Below are positions 11,724 through 23,826 of a stretch of 64,000 bases of DNA, in pieces. Within the stretch, counting starts at the first letter, position 1, and each line of letters starts with the position of its first letter. The notes beneath the pieces are model-generated. The model saw only the letters and a list, made by a program, of their open reading frames with translations, made no database searches and was not told where the DNA came from. Location: the NCBI GenBank assembly GCA_014898425.1, contig RCSZ01000010.1, positions 1,116,001 through 1,180,000 on the forward strand. The letters are read 5' to 3'. The position numbers and the translations under genes were made by a program. Origin of the DNA: Botryotinia globosa. Its lineage: Eukaryota; Ascomycota; Leotiomycetes; Helotiales; Sclerotiniaceae.

Positions 11724-14609
11724 GGTGAAAACAGGGCAATACGCCGGGCATCAACCCGTTGATAAAGTCTTATGAGGACATAGAATTAACAGAGACAAAC
11801 GACGAGAGAAGGAGGAAAAGAACAGAATTGTAAGAGGAGGAGGTTCCTATATTCTTCTTGAAAGAAATGAAACCCTGGGGCTGAGTACCTAGGTAGGATA
11901 GTGCTCACCTACGAGCCTGCATCACGGAACAATCTCATGATGAAATTTGGAAATATATTAAACAGTTGGGTTTGTAAGTTCAGTCGCTTGGTAGTTGAGA
12001 AAGTAGCAAGTTAGATCCCCATCCCCAAAATTACAGGGGTGATCTTCCCCTTCGCGATGGAATGGAAGGCTGATCAACGAGATCTTTCATTAAATTATTT
12101 GCTGATGCAAGAGTTCGATGCTGTGCCTGACACTAATGGACTTGCATCGTAAATAGAGTGGCTTACTCCATTCGGCAGCTTAAATCCACCGTAAGCAACA
12201 TGCGTGGGCCAAATATAGAGCCTCCATCATTCGTAAACAAATGAGTGGAAGGAGCGGTAGGTTGAAGGATCAAGAAAGATCAAGGAAGGTCAAGAAAGCG
12301 GCTGTGCCAGTTTGTGATGGGATGAATAAGACTCGGTTGAAATAAAATACAGTAATCCTAGTGGACACTTCAATATAATAGATGTGGCCCCCTGCAGAAA
12401 AAGGTACACTGCGTAAGGAAAAACAACGAAGCACTCGAGGCACCTACAGATAACGATGGAAACCGTTTTCGACCAACCTGGAGAATTAGTTAGGTGTGGG
12501 TGCACTGTGAGTGTGAGTGTGGGTGCAATGCAGTATGTTGGCTGCGCATTCTTCTCTCTCTTTCTCTTTCTCTGTCTCCCTCGCTCTCTTTCTCAGGATA
12601 TTCTTGGAAGCGGAGATATTCTGAGGTAACATCGCTCCATATCACCAGAAACCTTGGAGTAAGACGGATTTCCTAGAGATCTGGTAGACACACTTAAACA
12701 GGTACCCTCGTGCGATTATATAATTTATCAGATTAGCAGTACGGTGGGAGGATCAGTAGTGTAAGGCTCAGGTGGCAATTCTGGAAATGTAGAACACACT
12801 CATCATTTCCAGAAGTCTAAACGCTGCTGGAAGTGACGCGAGGAAGTATTTTTTCCCCAGCACGATATCTGCTGTACTGGTGTACCTCCTCGTATCACAA
12901 TGCCCAAGCATATGTGAGAAAACTGGGAATTATTGGAGGTTACAATAAAAGATGGCTCTTAAGATCAAAAATCGAATACGGCTGCCTGTTTCGTGTGTGT
13001 ATGAACGAGTAGTTGCACAGGAGACTTGAATACATTAGAGAATGGCCTCTTTGGGGGCTCTTTACGATGGTGATGATGATGATGATGATGGTGGTGGTGG
13101 GTAGTCTCGAGGTAGGTAGTCTCGTAGTGTACTCCGTAGTGTCCTGCCGTGTATGAGAATTCTTTAGCCACTAAAAGTATTTAGCGTATGATTACCTAAG
13201 TTTACTAGGTACACCTACCTATCTAGTACTGTAATCTACTCAATCTACCCGAGCCCTCTACATATACCTTCTAGGTATTTCTTGAGACTTCACAACACGA
13301 TATGAATATCTTAATGATGTACGCATATATATCATTCCAGAGCTCTCGTTGCTGTCTATCATAATATTGTATAATTCACAGCTATGCTCACTCAAACAAT
13401 CATCAAAGAACAATCCACATGTTAACAAACCATACCATCTTTTTCAAATCTCAATTATCGCCAAAAAAAACTAACCGTCTGACATTCTCACTCATCATCA
13501 TCCCTATTCCACGTTTTCGTAAGGATTCAACCTCGATGAATCCGATCCTTTGGAAACAAGGGTCCTTTGTTTTATGTGGAAATCAAATGACACGAAGATA
13601 TCGTTACATCGTTGTGGATTTGAAGAATCAACCAACCCCTTGGTTTCTTTTGACAAAAAAGAAGCGGAAGGTCAGGGTGGGAGATACTACTCTGATTTGC
13701 AGCACATTATCGCATCACTTTGTCCTTGAAAACTTGAGAGCTTCACTGAGGATTTTGAATCCAGATTTAATGGATCAAAAATCAATCAACTCGGTGGTCG
13801 TGTTATGAAAGAGAGCCTCGTTTTACCCGGGTTTGTGTTTCAAAAACTCAACTGAAATCATTTTGCTATAATTCTCGGGGTTCCTGATAGACTTATGATA
13901 GAGTACAGTATGGGGACCTCGGAATTACCTTCAAGCTCCCTTGTCATAGCTACACAGAGCCACACAAAAGCTTCATAAAGACTAGTGCGGTACCTTCTGT
14001 TTTCGTCATCCATCTACCAAGCGAGGATAGATTTCGGCCCCAAGGTTATACAGACTGGTGGACCTATGGTCTTATGAATCTCCCGCTTCTACAAAATGGT
14101 GATTGAAGATTGGTTAGTCATATACCACATATATAGTTCATGACAAAGCCAAAGATGAATCCTTCTCATTAATTATGCTAACTGTCCAATCTCGCCCCTC
14201 TCTGTGTGTAGCACCATTCTAAGCTCTAGGCAAATTTGATAGAAGTTGTTTTTTCCTCCTCCTATCCATCCGCAGATCCTGGCAGTTGAAATTATCTGAC
14301 ACACGAAATGATAGTATGGTAGTATCATATAGGTGCCCGGTATGCACAGCACGTTTTTCGAATCCTCCAGGTTCTCGACCTTTCCTACGTACAGTACTTT
14401 TCTTTAGACTTTCCCGTCTTGGTGCAGATCTTGTCGGAAATTTGTGTTCAAGTTACACCTCGTTCGTGCCGTATGAACCTGTTTTCGTCTTTTCTCTTTT
14501 CTCTTTTCTCTTTCTTGTCTCTCCTTACCTGCTATTGTACCATAGCCAGCATGTTCTGTCTTTTCAACAATTATTAATCTTATGAAACTCTCCTTAATGA
14601 TATTTTCCA
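11724..14609. other. 2.9-kb divergent intergenic region, no supported gene
   Basis: The region lies between the start of the GPI protein gene (-) and the start of the A1-like gene (+). It contains a CT-rich tract near 12550-12595, a GAT/GGT microsatellite at about 13066-13100 and pyrimidine-rich runs close to 14490-14520 just upstream of the A1-like start. The longest open frame (13419-13808, 129 codons, +) has no recognisable domain and no splice partners. The region probably serves as the two promoters. Confidence 0.5.
13066..13100. repeat. GAT/GGT trinucleotide microsatellite
   Basis: A short array of GAT units followed by GGT units. It makes a poly-His open frame on the minus strand, which is not taken as coding. 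Confidence 0.85.
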
Positions 14610-17272
14610 ATGCCGATGTCTTCTTGGGGGTATCTGGTCTTCGCCCTATTGCCTATCCTCGGCCTTATTGAGCAGAGTTTGGCTTCAGAAACTTCAGAAA
14701 CCCCTGTCACTCCTCTCACCGTTCTTCCAAGTGGTAATTGGTAAGTTTTTGTCGATCTTCAAGCGTCTATCTAAGCACGTCACTTGTTAACGATATCATT
14801 AGGAATGGTATTGACGGGAATTGGTCAAGCTTCTGGCTTACAGTGGGAACACCTCCTCAACCTATCTTGGTCTTCATCTCAACAGCAAGTAATCAACCCT
14901 GGGTAGTATCACCAGATGGCTGTACCTCATCAGACCCAGGAACATGTTATAGCTCGAGAGGTTTGAATTTTAATTCAAATTCGTCTACCACATGGTACGT
15001 GGATCATATAGGATACTTTGTGTAATCATGGCACTAACAAGAGTTTAGGGTACCAAACACCATTAATCCCGGAGGTGAATTTGCTTTGGAAGTTGAGACC
15101 AGTCTAGGACTTACTGGCAATGGAGACTATGGCAACGATACCATCGTGTTGGGATCCCCGGGTAGTGGATCTCCCTCCCTAGGCTCACAAGTGCTCGCAA
15201 CAATCGCCAGTCATGATTTTTGGCTGGGTCTCTTTGGTCTTAATCCGGCACCTACAAATTTCTCGAGCAAAACTGAACCTGTCCCAAGTTATATGTCCAA
15301 TCTTAAGTCTCAAGGCCATATCCCATCATTATCATATGGCTACACTGCTGGTGCCTATTATCGTAATGGTGGGGGAGCCAATGGTGGAGGAGTCTTAGGC
15401 AATCTTACTTTAGGTGGCTATGAAGAATCTCTCTTCGTACCAAATAATCTTACTGTCGATTTTGCCACTTCTGGCGATGATCTAGCGATTGACGTCAATG
15501 CTATCACGATTACATCACCGGGTGGGACGTCGCAAGTCGTATCATCGCCATCATCCTCTTTTCCAGCTTTTATTGACTCATCAGTCCCATACCTATATCT
15601 ACCAACAAGTATATGCCAAAAGTTCGAAGAAGCTATTGGTATTACCTACGATTCAGAATCAGAACTGTATTTACTGACTGATGCTCAACACACTGCACTT
15701 GTCAACAGAAATGCCTCTGTTGTATTTACTCTCACAAATTCCACGTCCAAAGCCATGGTAAACATCACACTTCCATATGCTGCTTTTGATTGGTGGGCCG
15801 AGTATCCTCTTGTACAAAACAGTACTCGTTATTTCCCTCTCAAACGAGCAGCCGATAATTCGCAAATTACACTTGGACGAGCATTTCTTCAAGAGGCATA
15901 TCTGATTGCCGACTACGAACGTTCTCAATTTTCCATTCATCAACGCAATTGGACCACATTCTATCCCACCTCAAATCCAACTACAATCTTCCCTCTCAAT
16001 AATCCCGCACCATCACCTTCGTCTTCAAAATCAAAGATTTCGACTCCTACCATAGCAGCCATTGTACTTGCAATTCTTGCTTCATTAGCTTTAACCCTCT
16101 TTCTAACAATTTTCATTCTTCGCCGCGCACATCAACACAAACAAACATCTGGAAGGTCAAACACCGTTTCCACCTTCGCATCAACTGCTCGAAGTCTCTC
16201 GAAAAAAGAGTCGTTTCGATCTGCTCCCTCCTCTCCTTTACCTCTTCCCTTCATCTCCAGCAAAGAAAAAGCGGACAAAAGATCTAAACACGTCTCTAAT
16301 GCGCCTTCGGAGCTAAGTTTCTTCGACAAGGGCACTAATTCTGTCCTTTTAACACCATCCAATCGCTCATTGATGTCTCTAAACATTGGTAAAGCCATTG
16401 GAAGCCCCAATTTCACACTGAATCCTCAATATAACAATTCCGGTATTTATATCTCCCAAAAACCCAGCCATAGCAATGCAACGGATACTATCCTTAACAA
16501 AAACCTCAATTTGGTCCCCACCGAACCGAAACCTGCATTCCATCTCGCAAGTCTTTCTACACGTCGTAAAGAGCGTAAGAAGAAGAGAAAGGAAAAGGCT
16601 CAAGAAATATATGAATTGAGTGGTGGTAGTGATGCTTTATGCTGGGCTGAAATGGATGAGATGGATGAAGAACTAGAGGAAATGGATGTGGATAGCCGTG
16701 CAAGTAGTCCTGCTTTAAGCGCACTCAGTTTTGCAAGCGATGCCGCTCTCATCACATCAAATCCCGAGAAACCAAAACCTTGGATGGATAACGATCGTGA
16801 AATCCGTGGGAGTGGAAGCATCATGAATATGGGCATGAACCGAGACAGTGGCATGGAACGCATGAACCGAATGGACAAAGAAGCAGAAGCATATCGGGAA
16901 CGAAGCGGCGGCCATAGTCATCCCGAGACTGGGAATGACACTGTGACGACGAACAATAGTCGTGGGAGGGAATCACACTTTACGAATACGACGATGGGGA
17001 TGGATACTCCGACCGATGGGGTTGGAACGGGGGGAACCTGGGAGTTTGAAAAATACTTGGATTCCAGTATACTGCCTTGGGTACAGAGAGGAAGTGGTTT
17101 GGGCGTGGTGATTGAGCCTCCTTCACCGGTGGCGCAGCCTGTTGCTGCCATTCCAGCTTTGAGGGAAGGAGCTCAGGCCCCGGGTAAGAAAGTGGAAATT
17201 GTGAGAGATTCGATGAGGATTCCGGGACAGAAGACGGAGAGTGAGAAGGGGGTTATCTGGGGAAAATTCTAA
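14610..17272 (+). CDS. Type I membrane protein with degenerate pepsin-like (A1) domain
   Basis: Three exons, 14610-14740, 14803-14994 and 15049-17272 (848 aa), with both junctions inside TG|G codons. The protein starts with a signal peptide (residues 1-26), then an aspartic-protease-like ectodomain: FWLTVGTPPQ at 54-63 matches the start of the A1 fold. At the position of the first catalytic DTGS there is S70-T71-A72-S73 (FISTASNQPWVV). The second motif keeps an Asp, D284, in FIDSSVPYLYLP. Many N-glycosylation sequons follow. One transmembrane helix lies at about 442-465 and is followed by RRAHQHK and a Ser-rich cytosolic tail of about 380 residues. With the first catalytic Asp absent, proteolysis is unlikely; such A1 homologues are common in ascomycetes and could act as binding or sensing proteins (inference). 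Confidence 0.9.
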
Positions 17273-17843
17273 GATCTTTTACTCGCAGACTTGTTTTGAT
17301 CTCCGTGTTTATGTTACTGTGTGGCAATGTAACACATATTACCTTGTAGATTAGTATTCGGAAAATAAAGAAAGGAGAAAAGAAAATCGGGATATTTATG
17401 GATTACGAATTGGAGGAATTTTATATATTCATGTATTTGCACATCATTATCATTGTCTTTCCACAAGGAGCACCGGGAGTCGGGATATAAATAGGACAAG
17501 GCTTTAAGGAAGGGATTTGGAAGATAGTTTCATGATTTGATACCTGGGTTTGAAAAGAAAAGGTGTGGAATTTGAAGGGAGGGGGTTCGTTACTTTTTCA
17601 TGGATATATTTTTCAGCAATTGAAAGGAGTTATATGAATAGTGTTCAATAAATTTCTCGTGCCAGTTTAAATACCATCTTGGTTGTCTGAACAGCTATGG
17701 TATATTCTTCATCAACGCCGTTTATGGATTAGATCATCGTTGACTCCATTATATCCCAACATATCTCCTCTCAGCGTTTCCTTGAAATACACACTCAAAG
17801 TCTACAATACCATCCATCAATAAATATCACCCCCAATCCCAGC
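17273..17843. other. Convergent intergenic stretch, no gene seen
   Basis: Space between the 3' end of the A1-like gene and the 3' end of the first small membrane protein gene of the array. AT-rich, with no supported open frame. Confidence 0.5.
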
Positions 17844-18302
17844 TCAAGCCCCCATCCCATAATCTATCCCTCGCACCTCACCCCGCCCAAGATAAGGCGG
17901 CGGCGCCCCAAGTATCTCCACCTCTCCATCCACCACATCTACTTCATCCATTCCATTCCTCTCACCATCACTATCAATTCTCTCTCCTCTCTCCACCTCT
18001 CCAACAACACCTCCTTCCACTCTCTTCCCAGCCTCACAACACCCCATTCCTCCTCTTCTAAGCGGCAACACCCCTCTCAATCCCTTTCCCCGCCTTCCAA
18101 TCCCGCCTCTCCGGAGAGGAATTCTGATGCTCGATTCTGACGCATTGGCTCCTTGAGCTTGTGAAGATAACCGTCCGCGGGATTTTTGTGTTTCGGTGTA
18201 GATTTGATATTTACAGATGAGGAAGAAGCTGATGAGGAGGAGGAGGAGAATGAGGAAGATGGAGAGGAGGATGTAGCCCATGATTGGGATGGCGGGATCC
18301 AT
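17844..18302 (-). CDS. Small single-pass membrane protein, array member 1, with PPxY motif
   Basis: An intronless frame of 152 aa starting at the ATG at 18302-18300; the frame is open further upstream but that part is low-complexity. Residues 8-30 form one strongly hydrophobic segment (YILLSIFLILLLLLISFFLI) followed by a basic flank, with no cleavable signal peptide. This predicts a reverse signal-anchor protein with a short outside N-terminus. The cytosolic part is Arg/Gly-rich, then acidic, and carries APPPYLG near the C-terminus, a PPxY motif of the kind bound by WW domains of Rsp5/Nedd4 ubiquitin ligases. No family is recognised. It is the first of eight similarly built minus-strand genes. 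Confidence 0.6.
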   Translation of the reverse strand: MDPAIPIMGYILLSIFLILLLLLISFFLICKYQIYTETQKSRGRLSSQAQGANASESSIRIPLRRGGIGRRGKGLRGVLPLRRGGMGCCEAGKRVEGGVVGEVERGERIDSDGERNGMDEVDVVDGEVEILGAPPPYLGRGEVRGIDYGMGA

Positions 18303-19062
18303 GGTGGGGAGGGGGATTGTGGGGTGAAAGGGAAGATTTTGTTGATGATGGGAAGATGATGGAAGTTTTAAGGTGGGAGGTGGGAGGTTGGTGCTTCGAT
18401 GAGGGTGGGAGTGGAGGTGGAAACTGAGACTGTGAACGTAACAATCGTGGGAATATTGCCGGAAATCGTTGTGATATTTTGGATACTGGCTTGGCAGCGT
18501 GTAGTAATATAATTTGAAGTTTGGATAATGATCGTAAAGAGAATGTAGATGTAGAAGATGTACTCTAAATTGCAAGTTTGTCTAGACACAAAACATTCCA
18601 CTTACAAAAAATCACCAACGGACTTGGAAATTCAAAAGATGTTGTGTATGACACGACTCTAGCAAATAAATGCATTTAGGTGGAGTGACTCAATGATAGT
18701 GGTTACAGTTATAAACTATGATTCACATCGAAAACATTACTCATGGATGAATCATCAAAGTTAAGCAATCATCACTTGTACGGATTTTGGGGCTTTGAAT
18801 GAGAAGAGATGCAGAATCTTTATTGTGGAAATTCCTACTATTGAAAACTATGTTCCCGCATAATAAAGCCTATGAGCTCCAGATCTTTGTCCGCAAAAGT
18901 TTCTTCTTCCCATCCGTTTCCATCCCAAAAATCAACGCAGCATATATCAAGATCGCCCAGCGAAATATATCATGCCTGTCAAATTTATCCTGTTCCTGAA
19001 TCCAGCTCAGGAAATCCATATACTAAACATAGCTATCGATGAACTCAAGTCCGAGTAACAAT

Positions 19063-19635
19063 TCAGCTATACGGAGGAGGAGGAAAGATCGTAACGGGCG
19101 AATCTGTCTCTCTAGATCGGCCTCTGATTTCAGCGCATGGAGAAGGAAAAACCGGGACTAGACCAGAGGGGATGTAGTTCATTGTTTTCACAGGATTGCT
19201 GTGAAGTGCGAAGTTTCTTTCGTCGTTTTTAGTTTCGGTGAAGATACTCGAGGCCAAACTAGATACTTGGGATTGTTTTGGAGTATGATTGACGAGTGGA
19301 GTGTTGGCAGTAGGTAATTGATTTGCTTTCAAACCTTTTCGGTTGCCCAAAATTCTGCGCCAGATTCTTGAAGTCCAACGCTTGATTATGCGATAGACAT
19401 TTTCTAAAGAAAGAGCAATAGTGTCTGAGACGCGCATCATACCCACGACTGCTAGAAAAAGAGGAAACACAACGAGATCAATAATTGCCAAAAAGACACA
19501 ACCGAATATGAAACCCACAGCCAAGAAACCCTTGTCGAAAATACAATGAACTAGCTGATTTCGAGGCCGGTCAAAACTGAAGTCGAAATGCCCCAGCATT
19601 ACGTCGCATATTTCGAGAGGACTATAAGAACGCAT
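19063..19635 (-). CDS. Small membrane protein, array member 2, C-terminal PPPPY
   Basis: Intronless 190-aa frame. A hydrophobic stretch of about 32 residues (37-68, FLAVGFIFGCVFLAIIDLVV and onward) could be one long helix or a tight hairpin. It is followed by an Arg/Lys-rich segment (RIIKRWTSRIWRRILGNRKG) and a Ser/Thr-rich cytosolic tail. The protein ends in FPPPPYS, a PPxY motif at the very C-terminus. No signal peptide and no recognised family. It lies in the same direction as member 1 and its neighbours, with about 760 bp to the next gene downstream. A real gene is likely from length, hydrophobic profile and context; function unknown. Confidence 0.65.
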   Translation of the reverse strand: MRSYSPLEICDVMLGHFDFSFDRPRNQLVHCIFDKGFLAVGFIFGCVFLAIIDLVVFPLFLAVVGMMRVSDTIALSLENVYRIIKRWTSRIWRRILGNRKGLKANQLPTANTPLVNHTPKQSQVSSLASSIFTETKNDERNFALHSNPVKTMNYIPSGLVPVFPSPCAEIRGRSRETDSPVTIFPPPPYS

Positions 19636-20023
19636 ATCCGATGATTCGTAGAGTGTGATTGCAGTGGTGGGAAGAGCTTTACAAACTCGATTTAAGCATT
19701 TCAGATCTCGATTTGCGTTCGGGAGCTATGATTCACGTACAAAGATGCTAGTGCGGTGTAAATTCTTGTAAATCGTTGAGCTTTCAGGATGCGACTGGAA
19801 TCTCAAAGGTGGAGAGATCGTAGTAGAAGTCGATATAGTATGACACTTATACTTGCGTAGCCTGATGTCGTATATTCACTCGAGCAGTCGGTGAAGTCGT
19901 ATGATGCGGGTAATTCATTAGCGAGGAGCTAAAAACTCTCTTTTTCCGAACTTCCATGAAACAACCCCCTTCTCTTCCATAGTCATAAATCTAAGCTCGT
20001 CCCCCCTTTCCCATGAAGTTACA

Positions 20024-20272
20024 TCAAGAGTTTGCCAAATAAACGTTCGGTGGTACCTTGATCATGGCAAATTGCTCCAGTCGCCGTGCTCTAGCTTGTG
20101 CCTTTTCTTCTCTAATGATCTGAGCTTCTAGTTTTCTCTTCTTGAGACACCCGTATCCACAGAAGACGAATATCAATATGAATACTAACACTGCCCCTGC
20201 TACGCAGAAAACAAGACCGGAAATGGAGCTGTTGCTATGATTTGGATATGTGATAGATGTAGCGCTGTCCAT
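20024..20272 (-). CDS. Small single-pass membrane protein, array member 3
   Basis: Intronless 82-aa frame. The N-terminal 17 residues carry N-glycosylation sequons (NHS, NSS). One transmembrane helix spans about 18-41 (SGLVFCVAGAVLVFILIFVF), followed by CLKKRK and a charged, probably helical tail (RKLEAQIIREEKAQARARRL) of the type seen in coiled coils. The arrangement predicts glycosylated N-terminus outside and basic C-terminus inside. No family recognised. Confidence 0.62.
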   Translation of the reverse strand: MDSATSITYPNHSNSSISGLVFCVAGAVLVFILIFVFCGYGCLKKRKLEAQIIREEKAQARARRLEQFAMIKVPPNVYLANS

Positions 20273-21397
20273 GTCTGGGAATTGTATTCTTGAGATGAAG
20301 CCCTTCTAGGAATGTAGTTGCTTAAGTGCGAACAATATTTCTCGGGATCGCGGCGACTTTGTAGAATGAGACTTTATGATTGCAACTGCAATGACCAGGT
20401 ATAACCACTAGCCTTTCAAGATTGTAGGAAAGAATTTACAAGAATACGTGTTCTCCTTACATTTATATGGATACATAATCGAAATCGCGTGACAGATAGG
20501 AGGTTGGGGAAGCGAAAAGGGGCAGGCAGGAATGGAAAATGCGCCTTCCAAGTTTGGAATGGGCAAGGTGTCCACAAAAAACTTGACTTATTAACAATCT
20601 CCACAGCTCTTGCAAAGATGCGAAATTGTTTGGATACAAAAATTTGTGAAGTGGCTAGATCATGAGAAACTAAGATGGGATTTTAGGATGCCGAATTCTG
20701 TCAGGTCAAGTCCTTCACCACCGCATTCTTCCATTCCAGGAAACATTCCAAAGCAATAGAACGGGGGAGAAAGACTACACAAAAAATAATTTTCGGCATT
20801 CAAGTCTGTAATCTGTAGGTCAACTTTCTGAAACCTGTAAAGAATGGTCTGAACAGACGATAATCAAAATCTTATGCATGACAATATCACCAAATGAAAG
20901 CTACCGAGTAGTTTTCAATCCTCCTCTGACATTGCACTAATTCAGAGAGAATTGAAAAATTGAGCAACTTCCGGAACGCCACAGCTCATATCTATGATTA
21001 TTCTTAAATGATTATTCACAACTATTACTACGGTCACTGGAACTGAAATAGTGGTAAGTGAGGGAATCTAATTCCTTCTTAGAAGTTTATGAATACTGAA
21101 TGCTGACTGACATAAAAAAACTCTGAGAGGGAGAGTAGGTTTGTCGGGACATGGACGTGGCCCAGAATTAACTTTGAGAAGATTTGACCTCTGATGCCCT
21201 TAGTTCAAACACACTTCTCACAACCTCCCCCCCCCCCATGCTGCCTTTCCAAAAGACACATGAACGAAAAATTGTAAAGGAGAAATAGTCTCCACCAAGC
21301 AATATTAGAACTCAGCGCAGTAGCCTGCCGATCATGATGCATCAAAACATTTCTTGCCCGAGAAAGCTTGAGATCATGCGAGGGGTAGATTCCATGG

Positions 21398-21580
21398 TCA
21401 AGAACCACCGTCACCACCGTCACCACCATCACCACCATCACCACCATCGGGGCCGTAATTGCCGTCGCCGCCACCATACCCGCCACGGCTATTCTTATTT
21501 CTACAACAGCAGATGAGGAAAGACATTAGAACAAAAAGTCCACCTCCGACTGCTAGTCCAATGATAAGATTCTTCTCCAT
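21398..21580 (-). CDS. Small single-pass membrane protein, array member 4, Gly/Asp repeats
   Basis: Intronless 60-aa frame. A transmembrane helix begins almost at the start (residues 5-24, LIIGLAVGGGLFVLMSFLIC) and runs into CCRNKNSRGG, a Cys pair that could be palmitoylated (inference) next to basic residues. The rest is Gly/Asp-rich with GGD repeats encoded by a 9-bp CACCACCGT/CACCACCAT array on the plus strand. The repeat makes the C-terminus likely to vary in length between strains. No family recognised; moderate confidence because of the repeat and short length. Confidence 0.5.
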   Translation of the reverse strand: MEKNLIIGLAVGGGLFVLMSFLICCCRNKNSRGGYGGGDGNYGPDGGDGGDGGDGGDGGS

Positions 21581-22102
21581 TTCGTATCTGGGGTAAATCG
21601 CTGGTTCCAGAACAACTTTTAGAATATTTATGAATGTTGTTGTGATCTTCGATATGAAATCTCAATATCTAGCGAGCTTTCCCCAAGATATTCTTGAGAG
21701 GAGTTCGTGATGGTAAGAATGTATCGGATTCGATGAATCGAGGAGATAGGCTGATAACCCAAGGGATGATTTATTCTTTACCCTCAGAAAGAGCTTTATT
21801 ATCAAGCACTGCTATTACAAAATGCTAAAGTGGCTGAGTGTGAAATTCGTAATGCAAATCGAGCTGACGGAGAGTTGAAAGTTGGGACATAGGTGACCCT
21901 TGGAACCCTAGATTTCTCATGAACAAGATATCAGGTTCTCATTAACGAGATCGAAAAAACAAAATGACTCTAATTTCAAATTCACTATGATGAGGGGTGA
22001 CATCACAATGTTTGTTGCTGTCAATTTGGTCCTTTCGATATTGCTTGATCAAGGATCTATCTGATATCAACTTCACAGGCTATAAAACACGTTTCAAAAC
22101 GT

Positions 22103-22426
22103 CTAATAGACAATCAAAAGCATAACAAAACTTTGCTTACCCATAAACGTCGACAATAGAAGCGAGATAAAACGATGGATGAGAACCTTGATTATTCCTA
22201 CATATCCGAGCATCCATTCAACACAAGAAGTCCTCTCAAAATCCCTATGTAATGTTTTCGAAAACACATCTTGATGCTCAATTACCATTGTCCGAACATC
22301 ACGCAGACAATACAAAAGAAATAAAGAAAACAAGCACAATCTCCATGGATCCAAACACCAAACTTCACGATTCCGTTCTTCGTCGAAGAGATCACAACCA
22401 AACACATCGTTAATCAAACGTATCAA
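22103..22426 (-). CDS. Doubtful open frame with two hydrophobic patches
   Basis: A 107-codon minus-strand frame between array members 4 and 5. It has two moderately hydrophobic segments (about residues 29-42 and 74-92) and many bulky aromatic and Cys residues. Unlike the array members it lacks a single clear helix with a basic flank. It may be a decayed or chance frame; kept because orientation and location match the array. Confidence 0.2.
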   Translation of the reverse strand: MIRLINDVFGCDLFDEERNREVWCLDPWRLCLFSLFLLYCLRDVRTMVIEHQDVFSKTLHRDFERTSCVEWMLGYVGIIKVLIHRFISLLLSTFMGKQSFVMLLIVY

Positions 22427-22712
22427 AACCCAACAAGCATAAAAGCGTCCAACACCAAGAAATAGTTATTTTTATGGCCCATTTGCTCTCGAAATCAAGC
22501 CAAACTCTACAGTATGACCCAAGATGACGCAGTTTATCATGGTGATAATTTATCCATCTCCGGCACGCTTCGCAGCAAGATTGAATTCTGCGTGCCGTCG
22601 GTCCGACTACTTTTTCGGCTAGAAAGCGGCTGTTAAGAACTGATTCAAATGACTCCTAAAAGTGACTAATGTCACTCTTGCATATGACTCGAGCGAGCTC
22701 TCAACATCTGAG

Positions 22713-22928
22713 TCACTGCTCCTCTCTGTCGACAAGAATTTTTTTCCCTCTCTTCTTGTCTCTATGATTCTCAATAGTGTATACCATAAGTATCATGGTA
22801 ATGCCCCCCACAAACACGACACCCACTACTACCAGGAGTTCGAACAAAAGAGAGAAGTCTCCAGGTATCTTTTTGGTGTTGGAGGTGGTAGAATTTGTGG
22901 AATTGGGAAGTTTCTCGGAGGGCGACAT
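22713..22928 (-). CDS. Small single-pass membrane protein, array member 5
   Basis: Intronless 71-aa frame. The first 26 residues are Ser/Thr/Asn-rich with NST sequons, then one transmembrane helix (about 27-50, LLFELLVVVGVVFVGGITMI) and a short, highly charged tail ending HRDKKRGKKILVDREEQ. Topology is predicted N-out by the positive-inside rule. The build is close to member 3 (glycosylatable N-terminus, helix, basic tail) although the sequences do not align. No family recognised. Confidence 0.58.
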   Translation of the reverse strand: MSPSEKLPNSTNSTTSNTKKIPGDFSLLFELLVVVGVVFVGGITMILMVYTIENHRDKKRGKKILVDREEQ

Positions 22929-23826
22929 GGTGCGGAACCGTGAGGAGTGTAATTTGATTGAAGGCTGTGGAATCCTAAGTTCGAGTCGTGGGATGATGAA
23001 TAGTAGTCGAGATTTAGTGAGTTGAAATGCAGAGAGGATGAAAAACTGAGAATGATTTCAAATGATAAGGTGACGAGAAGTGGAGGGTGTAATCTTACAA
23101 ACGCGAGCACGCGAAGATGTAAAGTTTTGGCGTTTAGCGATACGAGTGCTGGCAGTTCAAGTGAACAAGTTCGAAAGACAAGAAATTCAATGTGGAGTAT
23201 GTGATAGAGTCTGATCTTGAGAAGCAAGTTGTGGTGCTGAGAACGTGCTGAATTCTTCAATGTTGGAATTCTGATAGATGGAGAACTCGAGAGGTGCATT
23301 AACAGTTAGTCTACCCTGAAACAACAATGACTCCTGATATGTTGGATAGATGGAGAATGACTCGTATCAGTCATGTTAATGATACACACAAGTACTTCAA
23401 TTGCAAGTCGCTGCTTTTGAGATACCGCAGCAGAGGAGTGTAAAGCGATGTACTTTGGCTAGATCTAAGTAACGGGTTGAAATTTCTGATAGAGAGTGAG
23501 AGCACATGGTTCTAAACCCCACAGGCGAGACAAAGATGGAGCGTCTAGAGTTTGATTTGGTAGAGAAGGGAGAAAGAGCTGTTGATATATTGAAGTATAA
23601 TTATCAGTAAAGCTAGATCATATTTCAAGAAGATCGATTTGTACTTCATACAGCCAAAGCTCATGAGTCCCCTCTCTATGGTGATTCCAACTCTCCTCCT
23701 TTACGAATACATTCAAACAAAAACCCGCAGTCCGACGACCCCCAGTAAGACATAAAGAGCACGCAACTGCCACTCAGCACTCCATGCAAACGTCTCATAT
23801 ATAAGCAAAACATACCAGCATCACCA

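Noticed and set aside
12965..13171. Minus-strand frame with poly-His
   Set aside because: The His run is a translated trinucleotide microsatellite.
13419..13808. 129-codon plus-strand frame
   Set aside because: No domain, atypical composition, AT-rich start region and no splice signals that extend it; could be chance.
22829..23299. 156-codon minus-strand frame overlapping array member 5
   Set aside because: It overlaps the better-supported membrane protein frame in another phase and has no structural logic.
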